From NCBI RefSeq assembly GCF_001687105.1, contig NZ_CP014595.1, positions 434,001 to 498,000 on the forward strand: a stretch of 64,000 nucleotides of DNA, given 5' to 3'. Made by a program: the position numbers and the translations under genes. Origin of the DNA: Salipiger sp. CCB-MM3. GTDB taxonomy: Bacteria > Pseudomonadota > Alphaproteobacteria > Rhodobacterales > Rhodobacteraceae. Below the pieces are notes generated by a model. That model saw nothing but the letters and a program-made list of their open reading frames with translations, was not told the origin of the DNA and made no database searches. Shown here one piece after another: positions 1 to 8,792 of this stretch. The first letter of the stretch is position 1. The number at the start of each line of letters is the position of its first letter.

Positions 1-1
1 G

Positions 2-241
2 GTGGCCGAAGCCTGGCGCCCCGATGCAGAGGTGCCGCCCGAGCTTGAGACGCTGCTGCAAGAGGGCAAGCTGGGCGAGACCGTGCTGCGCGCCATCGCC
101 CTCTTTGGGTCCGGCGCCGAGGGCAATCACGCCGATCTGACCGGCGCGCTGGCGACGCTGCGCCGCGTCGGGCTCGAAGACACGGCGCGCCGCGCCGCGA
201 TCCAGCAGCTCATCCTCGCGGACGAAGGAGCCCCGCTGTGA
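2..241 (+). CDS. C-terminal end of an unidentified protein (5' end outside window)
   Basis: An open frame enters from the left edge and ends with TGA at 239-241, which overlaps the GTG start of xerD at 238. The visible 79 residues are acidic and Ala/Leu-rich and look alpha-helical; no catalytic motif is visible. The overlap implies translational coupling with xerD. In Rhodobacteraceae a large poorly characterised protein often precedes xerD, and this could be its tail, but I cannot identify the family from this fragment. The GTG at position 2 is an internal codon, not a supported start. Confidence 0.6.
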   Translation: MAEAWRPDAEVPPELETLLQEGKLGETVLRAIALFGSGAEGNHADLTGALATLRRVGLEDTARRAAIQQLILADEGAPL

Positions 242-1164
242 GCGCGGCGAACTGGGTTTCAGCCTTCCTCGAAGCGCAGGCCGCCGAACGCGGCGCCGCC
301 GACAACACGCGCTCGGCCTATGCCCGCGATCTGGCGGATTTCACCGCGTGGCTCGCCGCCCGTGGCCGCGATCTGGCCAGCGCCGAGCGCGCTGATGTCG
401 AGCAATATCTGATCGCCTGCGAGGCCGACGGGCTCGCGGTATCGACCCGCGCGCGGCGGCTGTCGTCGATCAAGCAGCTCTACCGTTTCGCCTTTGAAGA
501 AGGGCTGCGGGGCGACAACCCGGCGGTGCAGATCTCTGGCCCCGGCCGCCCGAAGCGCCTGCCAAAGACGCTCAGCACCGAAGAAGTGGACCGGCTGCTC
601 GACGCTTCCGAGACCCATGGCCGCACCGCCGACGACCGGCTGCGCAACGCGTGCCTGATGCAACTGCTCTATGCCACCGGGATGCGGGTGAGCGAGCTTG
701 TGACGCTGCCGCTCTCGGCGGCGCGTGGCGATCCGCGGATGCTGCTGATCCGCGGCAAGGGTGGCAAGGAACGGATGGTGCCGCTCTCGGCCCCCGCGCG
801 CGAGGCACTGGCCATCTGGCTCGAACGCCGCGACGCCCGCGAGGCGCTGGCGAAGGCGGAAGGCAAGCCCGCGTCGGGCTTTCTCTTTGCCTCGCGCGGC
901 AAGGCCGGGCATCTGACCCGCCATGCATTCTATGTGATGATCAAGGATATCGCGGTCGCTGCAGGGGTGTCCCCGGCGAAGGTGACGCCGCACACGCTGC
1001 GCCACGCTTTTGCGACGCATCTTCTGGCCAATGGCGCCGACCTGCGCGCCATCCAGACCTTTCTCGGCCACGCCGACGTGGCGACCACCGAGATCTACAC
1101 CCATGTTCTGGAAGAGCGCCTGCGCGATCTGGTGATGGACCACCACCCGCTGGCAAGAGACTGA
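238..1164 (+). CDS. xerD: Site-specific tyrosine recombinase XerD
   Basis: 308-residue cytoplasmic recombinase expected to resolve chromosome dimers at dif together with XerC. An N-terminal SAM-like core-binding domain covers about residues 5-90, and the catalytic domain follows. The full active-site set is visible: Arg150 (TGMRVSEL), Lys174 (RGKGGKE), His252 and Arg255 (HTLRHAFATH), His278 (LGHADV) and Tyr287 (EIYTHV). Length is normal for Xer proteins (about 300). Translation starts at a GTG inside the stop region of the upstream gene. No phage or integrase cargo lies nearby, so a housekeeping role is more likely than a mobile integrase. XerD versus XerC cannot be fully settled from sequence alone. 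Confidence 0.9.
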   Translation: MSAANWVSAFLEAQAAERGAADNTRSAYARDLADFTAWLAARGRDLASAERADVEQYLIACEADGLAVSTRARRLSSIKQLYRFAFEEGLRGDNPAVQISGPGRPKRLPKTLSTEEVDRLLDASETHGRTADDRLRNACLMQLLYATGMRVSELVTLPLSAARGDPRMLLIRGKGGKERMVPLSAPAREALAIWLERRDAREALAKAEGKPASGFLFASRGKAGHLTRHAFYVMIKDIAVAAGVSPAKVTPHTLRHAFATHLLANGADLRAIQTFLGHADVATTEIYTHVLEERLRDLVMDHHPLARD

Positions 1165-1216
1165 AGCCCCCGCTCCCCGGTCCCCCGTTCCTCTTGGCGA
1201 AAATATCCCGGGGGTT

Positions 1217-1237
1217 CGGGGGCGGAGCCCCCGTTTT
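1217..1237 (+). terminator. Hairpin plus T-run terminator after xerD
   Basis: A 7-bp GC stem (CGGGGGC at 1217-1223, GCCCCCG at 1227-1233) with a GGA loop is followed by TTTT at 1234-1237. It lies between the convergent xerD and pyrH genes. The sequence on its left (CTTGGCGAAAATATCCCGGG) makes this part of a dispersed repeat also seen after typA. Confidence 0.65.
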
Positions 1238-1291
1238 ATGCAGCGTATGGAGCCTGCGCCCCAGCCTCTGTGGCGCGTCGGCCTTGAAAGG

Positions 1292-2017
1292 TTACGCGTG
1301 CACCTCGGTATAGGTGCCCTCGCCCGCCAGAATGCCCCGGAACCCGCCCGGCTCGTTCAGCGAGAAGACGATCAGCGGCATCTTGTTGTCGCGCGCCAGC
1401 GCGATCGCCGAGGCATCCATGACCTTCAAGTTGTCGCGCAGCACATCGTCATAGGTGATGCGGTCGTAGCGCTTGGCCTCGGGGTTGGTCTTGGGGTCGC
1501 TGTCGTAGATGCCATCCACCTGCTTGCCCATGAAGATCGCCTCGCAGGCCATCTCGTTGGCGCGCAGCGCCGAGGCGGTGTCGGTGGTGAAATAGGGGTT
1601 GCCGGTGCCCGCGGCGAAGATGCAGACGCGCTTCTTCTCGAGGTGGCGCACAGCGCGGCGGCGGATGTAGGGCTCGGCCACTTCGTCCATGCGGATCGCC
1701 GAGATCACCCGGGTGAAGACGCCCAGCTCTTCCAGCGCCGACTGCATCGCCAGCGCGTTCATCACCGTGGCCAGCATGCCCATATAGTCGGCGGTGGTCC
1801 GCTCCATCCCCTGTGCCGAGCCTGCGAGGCCGCGGAAGATGTTGCCGCCGCCGATCACCATGCAGATCTCTACACCCATATCGTGAACGGATTTTACCTC
1901 GCGGGCGATCCGTTCGACGGTCTGCGGGTTGAGGCCGTAGCCCCTGTCGCCCATAAGCGCCTCACCCGAGATTTTCAGCATCACACGTTTGAAGGTGGTC
2001 TGGGGCTGCTCGGTCAT
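1292..2017 (-). CDS. pyrH: UMP kinase
   Basis: 241-residue uridylate kinase of the amino-acid-kinase fold that makes UDP from UMP in pyrimidine biosynthesis; cytoplasmic and usually hexameric. Diagnostic segments are KISGEALMG near the N-terminus, the GGGNIFRG loop, the TGNPYFTTD substrate region and DGIYDSDPK. Start chosen at 2017 (MTEQPQTT) because a GGAG ribosome site precedes it; upstream in-frame codons have no family match. It is divergent from miaA and convergent with xerD. In many alphaproteobacteria frr follows pyrH; here it does not. Confidence 0.95.
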   Translation of the reverse strand: MTEQPQTTFKRVMLKISGEALMGDRGYGLNPQTVERIAREVKSVHDMGVEICMVIGGGNIFRGLAGSAQGMERTTADYMGMLATVMNALAMQSALEELGVFTRVISAIRMDEVAEPYIRRRAVRHLEKKRVCIFAAGTGNPYFTTDTASALRANEMACEAIFMGKQVDGIYDSDPKTNPEAKRYDRITYDDVLRDNLKVMDASAIALARDNKMPLIVFSLNEPGGFRGILAGEGTYTEVHA

Positions 2018-2116
2018 GTTGCGCTCCGTCTGTGCAGGATCCAAATTCCGGCTATATGTGACGGAAAATCCCCCGGCCTGCAATGCCGTGCGCCGGGTCA
2101 ATGACAAGGAGCACCG
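2018..2116. promoter_or_regulatory. Divergent pyrH/miaA promoter region
   Basis: This 99-bp gap separates the divergent pyrH and miaA starts and must carry both promoters. It contains the pyrH ribosome site on the minus strand and AAGGAG at 2106-2111 for miaA, five bases before its GTG. No clear operator palindrome is visible. Confidence 0.4.
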
Positions 2117-3010
2117 GTGTCAGATCTGGTGAAAAAATTCGCGCCCGATCCGGATCTGCCGGTGCTGATCGCAGGCCCCACGGCCAGCGGCAAATCCGCC
2201 CTCGCGCTGGAGATTGCCGAAACCGCCGGGGGTGTGGTGATCAACGCCGATGCCATACAGGTATTTGACGACTGGCGCGTGCTCACCGCGCGCCCGCCCG
2301 CCGAGGATGAAGCCCGCGCGCCGCATCTGCTCTATGGCCATGTTCCGGGCAGCCGGGCCTATTCCGTGGGCGATTGGCTGCGCGATCTGCAGCCGCTGCT
2401 GGCGGGGGCGCGGCCAATTATCGTCGGCGGCACGGGGCTTTATTTCTCGGCGCTGACCGAGGGGCTGGCGGCGATTCCCGAAACCCCGCCAGAGATTCGC
2501 GCCCGCGCCATGGCGCGGCTGGAGGCGGGCGAGCTGGCCGCGATGGTCGCCGAGCTCGACCCCGAGACCCGCGCCCGGATCGACACCTGCAACCCGATGC
2601 GGGTGCAGCGCGCGTGGGAGGTGCTGAGCGCCACCGGGCGCGGCATCGCCGCATGGCAGGCCGAGACCCCGCCACCGCTTTTGCCGCTGGCGCAAGCGCA
2701 GCCCATCGTTTTTGACGCCCCCAAAGAGTGGCTCAACGACCGCATCGCCCGCCGCTTCACGCTGATGGTCGAGGGCGGCGCGCTTGACGAGGCGCGCGCA
2801 AACCTTGCCAGCTGGCGGCCCGATCTGCCCTCGGCCAAGGCCATCGGGGCCGCCGAGTTGATCGCCCATCTGCGCGGCGAGATGAGCCTCGAGGACGCCT
2901 GCGAGCGCGCGACGATCCTCACCCGGCAGTTCGCCAAGCGCCAGCGCACGTGGTTCCGCGCGCGGATGAAATCCTGGCCCGCCTATAGCCCGGATGGAGC
3001 CCCGGCATGA
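2117..3010 (+). CDS. miaA: tRNA dimethylallyltransferase (MiaA)
   Basis: 297-residue enzyme that transfers a dimethylallyl group to A37 of tRNAs reading UNN codons. The Walker A motif GPTASGKS lies at about residues 20-27, followed by the family segments INADAIQVF (DSxQ-like), [10 protein letters not shown] and the C-terminal [13 protein letters not shown] tRNA-binding element. Start is GTG at 2117 with AAGGAG five bases upstream. The length is typical. Its stop overlaps the ATG of the AraC-type gene (ATGA), so both are likely co-transcribed. Confidence 0.95.
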   Translation: MSDLVKKFAPDPDLPVLIAGPTASGKSALALEIAETAGGVVINADAIQVFDDWRVLTARPPAEDEARAPHLLYGHVPGSRAYSVGDWLRDLQPLLAGARPIIVGGTGLYFSALTEGLAAIPETPPEIRARAMARLEAGELAAMVAELDPETRARIDTCNPMRVQRAWEVLSATGRGIAAWQAETPPPLLPLAQAQPIVFDAPKEWLNDRIARRFTLMVEGGALDEARANLASWRPDLPSAKAIGAAELIAHLRGEMSLEDACERATILTRQFAKRQRTWFRARMKSWPAYSPDGAPA

Positions 3011-3873
3011 GTCCGCAATCGCTTCTTCAGTCACCAGAAGGCACGGTGCGGCTGCTGTCGCCCGGACAGCAACCGGCGTGGCGCTATGGCCTCTTGCACG
3101 ACCGCGACGAGATCACCCTGCTGTGGCTCACCCGCGGACAGGGCAAGATCACCCTTGATGGCCGCCGCCGCGGGCTTGGCACGCATAACGCCGTGTTCAT
3201 TCCGCCGCGGGCGCTTTTCGCGCTTGATCTGGCACCGCAGAGCCTTGCGCTGATCCTGCATGCGCCCGCGCCGCAGCCCGGCGGCGCGCAGTTTCCCGAT
3301 GCGCCGCTGCACCTTCGGGTGCGCGAGGCGCTGGCGCAGGCCGAATTGACTTCGGTGCTGGAGACGATCCAGCGCGAGATCACGCAGGCCCGCCCCTTTA
3401 TGGATGAGGCGCTGGACGCGCATCTGCGGCTCGCCGCGGTCTGGCTGCGCCGCCAGAGCGCGCAGGGCAGCAGCGACCAGCCCGAGGAAACCGCGGCGCA
3501 GCGCCTTGCGCAGGCCTATTCGCATTCGGTGGTGGCGCGCTTCCGCAGCCCCGACGGTCCCGGCGATATGGCCGCCGAACTGGGCGTCACCGGCACACAT
3601 CTCACCCGCGCCTGCCGCGCCGCCTGCGGGCGCTCGGCGCAGCGCATGCTCTCCGAGCGCAAATTGCACGAGGCGCATCGCCTGCTGGCAGAGCCCGAGC
3701 CCGCCATCGCCAATATTGCCGCCTCATTGGGCTTTGCCAGCGCGGCCTATTTCTCGCGCTTCATCCGCAAGCAGACCGGCCAGACGCCCAGCGACCTGCG
3801 CGCCGGGGTGCCTCCGGTCCGCCGCACGCCGATGAGCGGTCGCCCCGGACCGCGCCCCATCCGCCGCTTCTGA
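3007..3873 (+). CDS. AraC-family transcriptional regulator
   Basis: 288-residue regulator. The first about 140 residues form a cupin-like sensing domain ([18 protein letters not shown]). The C-terminal about 100 residues carry two helix-turn-helix elements, including the AraC signature around [20 protein letters not shown] followed by TPSDLRAG. Its ATG overlaps the miaA stop by four bases. The effector is unknown. Control of the solute-binding protein gene starting 112 bp downstream is possible from position only. Confidence 0.85.
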   Translation: MSPQSLLQSPEGTVRLLSPGQQPAWRYGLLHDRDEITLLWLTRGQGKITLDGRRRGLGTHNAVFIPPRALFALDLAPQSLALILHAPAPQPGGAQFPDAPLHLRVREALAQAELTSVLETIQREITQARPFMDEALDAHLRLAAVWLRRQSAQGSSDQPEETAAQRLAQAYSHSVVARFRSPDGPGDMAAELGVTGTHLTRACRAACGRSAQRMLSERKLHEAHRLLAEPEPAIANIAASLGFASAAYFSRFIRKQTGQTPSDLRAGVPPVRRTPMSGRPGPRPIRRF

Positions 3874-3984
3874 CCGGAATTGAGACCGCCCGCCGGGGCG
3901 TTAGATGATTGACGTGCCGCCGCATTTGAGGCGCAATGGCACGGCATAGAGATGCGGCAGACGATCGTTGAAGGGGAGACGACA

Positions 3985-5655
3985 ATGAGCCGAGCACGCA
4001 GCGTGCCGTGGATTCATCCCGCCACGCAGCAGGAGTTGCGCGATTTCCGGCGCGGCCGCGTGTCCCGGCGCGAGTTTCTGACCCGTGTGACCGCGCTTGG
4101 CACCTCGGCGCTGGCGGCGCGCGCGATGATCGGCGTGGCGCATGCCGAAGAGGACGGCAGCACCACCCCATCGGGCACCACGCTGCGCATCCAGATGGAG
4201 GTGCGCCCGCTCAAGGACCCGCGCCGCTACGACTGGTCCGAGATCGCCAATGTCTCGCGCGGGTGGCTGGAATATCTGGTCGAATACAGCCGCGATGGCA
4301 GTCTGCGCGGCATGCTGCTGGACAGTTGGGAGGCCAGCGAGGATGCCACCAGCTATCTTCTGAACATCCGCCCCGGCGTGACATGGACCACCGGCGAGCC
4401 TTTCACCTCTGCCGATGTGGCGCGTCTCATGGCCTATTGGTGCGACCGCAGCGTCGAGGGCAATTCTATGGCGGGCCGCCTCGCCGCGCTGCTTGATCCG
4501 CAGACAGAGCAACTGGCCGAAACCGCCGTCGAGGTGATCGACGATCTGACGCTGCGGCTGCATCTGGCCTATCCCGATGTGGCGCTGATGGTCGGGCTGT
4601 CGGATTATCCCGCCGCCTGCGTGCACGAAAGCCACGACCCCGAGACCATGCTCTCGAACCCCATCGGCACCGGCCCCTATCTGCCCGAGGCCGTCGTGCC
4701 CAACGAGCGCGCCGCGCTGGTGCGCAACCACGCGCACAACTGGTGGGGAGAGCAGGCCGAGGGCTGGGGCGGCGCCACGCTCGAGCGGATCGAGTTCATC
4801 GACTATGGCACCGATCCGGCCGCTTGGCTTCAGGCGGCGCAGAATGACGAGATCGACATGCTCTACGAGAATGTCGGGGCCTTCATCGAACGCGCGGACA
4901 CTTTGGGTTGGGAGCGCTCCGAAGTGGTCACCGGCGCGACAGTGGTGCTGCGGGGCAACCAGAACGCACTGGTGGACGGTCGCGCGGTCTATGCCGAGCC
5001 CAAGATGCGCAAGGCGCTGCAACTGGCGATCAGCAATGAGATCGCGCTGGAGCTTGGCCACGAAGGGCTCGGCACGCTGGCCGAGAACCACCATGTGGCC
5101 CCGGTGCACCCCGATTACGCCGAGGTCGGCCCCACCGAATACGATCCCGCCCGCGCCCTGCCGCTGGCCGAAGAGGCCGGGCTCGCGGATGTCGAGCATG
5201 AGCTGGTGACGCTGGACGATGGCCTCACGCGGCGCACTGGCGACGCTTGTAGCGCCATGCTGCGCGACGCGGGGCTGAAGGTGAGCCGCAAGGTGTTGCC
5301 CGGCTCGGCCTTCTGGCAGGCGTGGAAGGAATACCCGCTGTCGATCACCGAGTGGAACCACCGCCCGCTCGGCATTCAGGTTCTGGCGCTGGCCTATCGC
5401 TCTGGCGAGGCATGGAACGAGACGGGCTATGCCTCGCCAGAGTTCGACGCGCTGGTCGCCGAGGCGCTGACCATCGCCGACGCCGAGGCACGGCAAAAGA
5501 TCATGGCGCGGATCGAGCGCAAGCTGCAGGAGGACGCGGTGATCGTGCAGCCTTTCTGGCGCTCGCTCTACCGGCATGTCCGTCCCGGCGTCACCGGCGC
5601 CGAGATGCACCCCTCCTTCGAGATCCATCTCTACAAGCTGGGGCTCAAGGTCTAG
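3985..5655 (+). CDS. Tat-exported ABC-type solute-binding protein, family 5 (peptide/opine type)
   Basis: 556-residue periplasmic binding protein of the DppA/OppA class (SBP_bac_5). The N-terminus has a twin-arginine export signal (SRREFLTRVTALG) with a probable cleavage after GVAHA near residue 50. Family features include SADVARLMAYW and the NPIGTGPY segment. Start chosen at ATG 3985 because GGGGAG precedes it; an in-frame ATG at 3952 lacks a site. No permease or ATPase genes adjoin it, so this is an orphan binding protein whose transporter lies elsewhere. The ligand cannot be read from sequence; peptides, opines or small amines are all possible. Confidence 0.85.
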   Translation: MSRARSVPWIHPATQQELRDFRRGRVSRREFLTRVTALGTSALAARAMIGVAHAEEDGSTTPSGTTLRIQMEVRPLKDPRRYDWSEIANVSRGWLEYLVEYSRDGSLRGMLLDSWEASEDATSYLLNIRPGVTWTTGEPFTSADVARLMAYWCDRSVEGNSMAGRLAALLDPQTEQLAETAVEVIDDLTLRLHLAYPDVALMVGLSDYPAACVHESHDPETMLSNPIGTGPYLPEAVVPNERAALVRNHAHNWWGEQAEGWGGATLERIEFIDYGTDPAAWLQAAQNDEIDMLYENVGAFIERADTLGWERSEVVTGATVVLRGNQNALVDGRAVYAEPKMRKALQLAISNEIALELGHEGLGTLAENHHVAPVHPDYAEVGPTEYDPARALPLAEEAGLADVEHELVTLDDGLTRRTGDACSAMLRDAGLKVSRKVLPGSAFWQAWKEYPLSITEWNHRPLGIQVLALAYRSGEAWNETGYASPEFDALVAEALTIADAEARQKIMARIERKLQEDAVIVQPFWRSLYRHVRPGVTGAEMHPSFEIHLYKLGLKV

Positions 5656-5679
5656 CGGCGCTGATCTTGGGACGTCTAC

Positions 5680-6828
5680 CTAGTCTTGCAGAAGGTCCTC
5701 ATAGCGCGCATCGGTCAGCGTCTTGAGGAAGGCCACCAGCGCGTCGACGCGTTTGTCGTCGAGCGCGGGCCCTTCGGTCAGTTCGGGGGCCAGCGTCTCT
5801 GGCACCTCAGGAGCGCCAAAAGCCGCGCCGGTCTCGGGGTTGATCTTCCGCGCCTCATTGCGGGTGTTGTAGCTGTTGTAGAACAGGATCACCGTGCGCA
5901 GATCCTCGAAGGCGCCGTTGTGCATATAGGGCGGCGTCACCGCCACATTGCGCAGCGTTGGCGTGCGGAACGCCCCTTCGACCGCGTTCTCTGCGGCGAG
6001 CGGGTTCTGCGCGAGCCCATGGTCGATGAACCCCTCCACCGAGCCATTCGCAAGCCGCAAGTCGCGGTTCTCGGGCACGCCGATATTGTGGAAGCGGTAG
6101 TCCGAGAAGGTCTCGGCGGGATCGACCGCGCTGCGCTGCAGCTGATGGCATTGGTTGCAGTTGGTGAACTGCTGCGAGAAGAAGAGCAGCCGCCCCAGTT
6201 CCTCTTGGTTGGTCAGCTCCGCCTCGCCGCGCAGGAAGCGGTCGTATTTGGAATCGAAGGGCGCGAACTCGGGCCGCCGCTCGAAGGCGGCGATGGCACG
6301 GGTCATGGCGGCATAGCCGGTCTCGGGATCGTCCAGCGTGCCCGGCCCGAAAAGCGCGGTGAAGGCGGCCACGTAATCGGGATTCTCACGGAGCCGCGCG
6401 ACCACCTCGGATTTGCTGCCCATCGCCATCTCGACCGGATTCAGCGGCGGGCCGCCCGCCTGCTCTTCCAGCGTCGCGGCGCGCCCATCATGGAACAGCC
6501 CACCGCGCCAGCCGTCGGTCTCGTCGAACGCAAGCTCGGGCACATGCGCGGCATAGGTCACCGTGGGCGCGTTGCGATCCCCTAGCGAGCTGCCGTCATC
6601 GCCGATCGACGCCGCGCCGCGCGGGTCGGCAAAGGCGAAGGCCGGATCATGGCAGGTGGCGCAGCTTTGGGTGCGGGCCTGCGACAGGTTTGGATCGAAG
6701 AACAGCGCCTCGCCCAGATCATCCATCGCGTCAAAGCTGGCGGGCGCGGCCCCAAGCCCGCGCAGCCCCAATCCGCCCACGGCAAGCGCGAGGACGGTGG
6801 CGATGACGGCAAGATGTGCTTTGCGCAT
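5680..6828 (-). CDS. Di-heme cytochrome c peroxidase / MauG-family protein
   Basis: 382-residue periplasmic protein with a Sec signal peptide (about residues 1-28) and two c-type heme sites: Cys56-x2-Cys59-His60 (CATCH) and Cys224-x2-Cys227-His228 (CNQCH). Conserved CCP segments include the LFFDPNLS start, ALFGPG and TPTLRNVAVTPPYMHNG. It should reduce hydrogen peroxide with electrons from cytochrome c, or act like MauG as an oxidant of a protein partner. A perfect FNR-type box sits 72 bp upstream of the start, matching micro-oxic induction known for bacterial CCPs. It is convergent with the solute-binding protein gene. No methylamine dehydrogenase genes are near, favouring CCP over MauG. Confidence 0.88.
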   Translation of the reverse strand: MRKAHLAVIATVLALAVGGLGLRGLGAAPASFDAMDDLGEALFFDPNLSQARTQSCATCHDPAFAFADPRGAASIGDDGSSLGDRNAPTVTYAAHVPELAFDETDGWRGGLFHDGRAATLEEQAGGPPLNPVEMAMGSKSEVVARLRENPDYVAAFTALFGPGTLDDPETGYAAMTRAIAAFERRPEFAPFDSKYDRFLRGEAELTNQEELGRLLFFSQQFTNCNQCHQLQRSAVDPAETFSDYRFHNIGVPENRDLRLANGSVEGFIDHGLAQNPLAAENAVEGAFRTPTLRNVAVTPPYMHNGAFEDLRTVILFYNSYNTRNEARKINPETGAAFGAPEVPETLAPELTEGPALDDKRVDALVAFLKTLTDARYEDLLQD

Positions 6829-6899
6829 GAGGGTCTCCGGCGGCGATGTCGGGCTGGGGCTGGACCCGATCAGAGTGCCGCTCCGCCATGGGTCCGGCC

Positions 6900-6913
6900 T
6901 TGATCGGGATCAA
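6900..6913. promoter_or_regulatory. Perfect FNR/FixK-type box upstream of the cytochrome c peroxidase
   Basis: TTGAT-CGGG-ATCAA is an exact match to the FNR consensus TTGATN4ATCAA. Its centre lies about 78 bp upstream of the peroxidase ATG at 6828 and it sits in an intergenic region. An FNR-type regulator with Fe-S cysteines is encoded at 22769-23620 and is the natural candidate to bind it (inference). Confidence 0.8.
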
Positions 6914-6961
6914 ATCCCAATGTTTTCGCTCAGGCATATCTCGCAAACACCCGCCCTCCGT

Positions 6962-7000
6962 CAAGGGAGCCGGGCAAGGGAGACAGGCAAGGGAGGCGGG
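6962..7000. repeat. Three tandem 13-bp units (CAAGGGAGNCNGG)
   Basis: Units at 6962-6974, 6975-6987 and 6988-7000 share CAAGGGAG followed by a variable tail and GG. They lie between the transglycosylase stop and the peroxidase promoter. No function is evident. Confidence 0.7.
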
Positions 7001-7066
7001 CGCACTGCCCGTCTCGCTACATCATGTTGGATAGGTCGGGTTGGCCCCGAACAAGGCATCAGGGGC

Positions 7067-7684
7067 TCACTGCCCCCAGATCACCTTCACGTAGTTCATC
7101 GTCTCGCGGTACGGCGGAACGCCCTTGTGCTTTTCCACCGCGCCGGGACCGGCGTTATAGGCGGCCAGCGCCAGCCGCCACGAGCCGAACTTGCGAAACT
7201 GCTGCTGCAGATAGCGCGCGCCGCCCTCGAGGTTCTGCGCCGGATCATGCGGGTCGACGCCCAGCTTGCGCGCGGTGAACGGCATCAGCTGCGCCAGACC
7301 GATCGCCCCCTTGTGCGACAGCGCCTTGGGGTTGAAGCCCGATTCCTGTTGCACGAGGCGCAGGAACAGATCTTCGGGGATGCCGTTGCGCCGCGCCGCC
7401 TGACGCGCCAGATCGGCGTAGGGCCCGCGGTAGTTGCCGCGATAGGAGGGCACCGCCCCCTCGCCGCCCATCGGTCCCCATTTGGTTGGCGTGACCACGC
7501 GCTTGGGCTGCAGCCGCACCGAATTGTTGTACTGCTGAGATGCCCGATTATCGAGCACGCTGGTCTGTTTGGAGAATAGCCGCACACGGCTTTTGGACGA
7601 GAGCACCTCGGCAGAGGCCCCCGTCGCCGCCATCACCAGAGCACACACAACTCCGGCCAGTGCGCGCGTTGCGTGGTTGCGCAT
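7067..7684 (-). CDS. Exported lytic transglycosylase (SLT domain)
   Basis: 205-residue envelope protein with an N-terminal signal peptide ([19 protein letters not shown]) and a C-terminal SLT domain. The catalytic glutamate is in [10 protein letters not shown]; supporting motifs are [19 protein letters not shown] and [12 protein letters not shown], all typical of family 1 transglycosylases. It cleaves peptidoglycan glycan strands with formation of 1,6-anhydro-muropeptides. Start taken at ATG 7684; a GTG lies one codon upstream. The anmK gene at 46606-47736 recycles the anhydroMurNAc such enzymes release. Confidence 0.92.
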   Translation of the reverse strand: MRNHATRALAGVVCALVMAATGASAEVLSSKSRVRLFSKQTSVLDNRASQQYNNSVRLQPKRVVTPTKWGPMGGEGAVPSYRGNYRGPYADLARQAARRNGIPEDLFLRLVQQESGFNPKALSHKGAIGLAQLMPFTARKLGVDPHDPAQNLEGGARYLQQQFRKFGSWRLALAAYNAGPGAVEKHKGVPPYRETMNYVKVIWGQ

Positions 7685-7836
7685 CACGTCCCTGTTCCGA
7701 TCTCACTGTTCCCTCGACCCCGGACTATACAGAAAAACTGACCCTACGCCAGCCGTGGCCGCAATGTGGCACAGGCGGAATTCCGCGCGGCATTCCTTCT
7801 TTAGCGTGCGGGTGCGGTGGTGTAGACCAATTCAAA

Positions 7837-7852
7837 CCCCGCCGCTGCGGGG
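7837..7852 (+). other. Perfect hairpin in the ssb leader
   Basis: CCCCGC-CGCT-GCGGGG forms a six-bp stem with a four-base loop about 52 bp before the ssb start, with no T-run. It may be an mRNA leader stem. The remainder of the 7685-7904 gap shows no clear LexA site. Confidence 0.4.
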
Positions 7853-7904
7853 ATTCGCGAAGACGCGGAACACACAGGAAAACGACCAGTACAAAGGGGA
7901 TGAC

Positions 7905-8447
7905 ATGGCCGGCTCCGTCAACAAGGTGATCCTGGTAGGCAATCTCGGCGCGGACCCCGAGGTGCGCACCTTCCAGAACGGCGGCAAGGTCTGCAACCTG
8001 CGCATCGCCACCTCCGAGAACTGGAAAGACCGCAACACCGGCGAGCGCCGCGAGCGCACCGAGTGGCACTCGGTCGCGATCTTCTCGGAGCCGCTGGCGC
8101 GGATCGCCGAGCAATATCTGCGCAAGGGCTCGAAAGTTTACATCGAAGGCCAGCTGGAAACCCGCAAATGGCAGGACCAGTCCGGTCAGGACCGCTACAG
8201 CACCGAAGTGGTGCTGCGCCCCTACCGCGGCGAGCTGACCCTGCTCGACAGCCGTCAGGGCGGCGGCGGCGGTGACTTCGGCGGCGGTTCGGGTGGCGGC
8301 TACGGCGGCGGCTCGGGCGGTGGCTACGGTGGCAATGACGACGGCGGCTACGGTGGTGGCTCGGGCGGCGGCTACGGCGGCGGTTCGGGCGGTGGCGGCG
8401 GCTCGCGCGGCCCGTCGCGCGACATCGACGACGAGATCCCGTTCTAA
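7905..8447 (+). CDS. ssb: Single-stranded DNA-binding protein
   Basis: 180-residue SSB. An OB-fold covers about residues 1-110 ([33 protein letters not shown]). A Gly/Ser/Tyr-rich disordered linker built from [15 protein letters not shown] repeats covers about 117-165, and the tail ends in the conserved acidic DDEIPF tip that recruits replication and repair partners. Start is ATG at 7905 behind AAGGGG; in-frame upstream sequence does not belong to the family. Regulation by LexA is not supported by the upstream sequence. Confidence 0.97.
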   Translation: MAGSVNKVILVGNLGADPEVRTFQNGGKVCNLRIATSENWKDRNTGERRERTEWHSVAIFSEPLARIAEQYLRKGSKVYIEGQLETRKWQDQSGQDRYSTEVVLRPYRGELTLLDSRQGGGGGDFGGGSGGGYGGGSGGGYGGNDDGGYGGGSGGGYGGGSGGGGGSRGPSRDIDDEIPF

Positions 8448-8451
8448 GATC

Positions 8452-8486
8452 AACGCCCGACCCCAGCGCCGGGCGTTTTCTTTTTG
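8452..8486 (+). terminator. Rho-independent terminator of ssb
   Basis: Perfect eight-bp stem AACGCCCG (8452-8459) and CGGGCGTT (8470-8477), followed by TTCTTTTT. It begins five bases after the ssb stop codon. Confidence 0.9.
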
Positions 8487-8792
8487 GGGTGAAGGATGGC
8501 GAAGGGTTCCGCCAGCCTTCCCACACGCCCGCAGCAGAGCCTTTCCTAACCAAGTCACAGCCACAGGGCGCCCGCCCCGAGGCAACCTTGCGTTGCAGCA
8601 GACGGCTTGCGCCCGCGCTGTCCGGAACCGCGCCACCTCACTATGAGGGGCGCATCCCTCACAATGAGGGTTTAGGCACCATCCCCCTTTGCAGAGCGCG
8701 ACATAGCGGAACTCCGCCGTCAGGTTGCCGGTTCAATCATGTCTGCGTGACCCATCTTTCGCGGGCGCCCCGGAAACAACAGCAAAGAATAA
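8487..8792 (+). promoter_or_regulatory. Leader/promoter region of the NCS1-like gene
   Basis: No coding sequence is recognised in this 306-bp gap. It holds the two tandem palindromes described separately and an AT-richer stretch just before the ATG at 8793. The ribosome site of the downstream gene is weak (AGCAAAGAATAA). Confidence 0.45.
8636..8670. promoter_or_regulatory. Two tandem palindromes, candidate operator
   Basis: CCTCA-CTA-TGAGG (8636-8648) and CCCTCA-CAA-TGAGGG (8656-8670) are two near-identical palindromes. Their centres are 21 bp apart, two helical turns, so dimers would sit on the same DNA face. They lie about 120-155 bp before the transporter start. The binding protein is unknown. 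Confidence 0.55.

Noticed and set aside
7694..7711. GTTC repeat upstream of ssb as a LexA (SOS) box
   Set aside because: The two GTTC copies are separated by 10 bases, not the seven required by the alphaproteobacterial GTTC-N7-GTTC site.
8708..8733. GGAAC-N17-GGTT as an EcfG-type general-stress promoter before the NCS1-like gene
   Set aside because: The -10 match is only GTT, the pattern is short enough to occur by chance, and this sigma system is often missing in Rhodobacteraceae.
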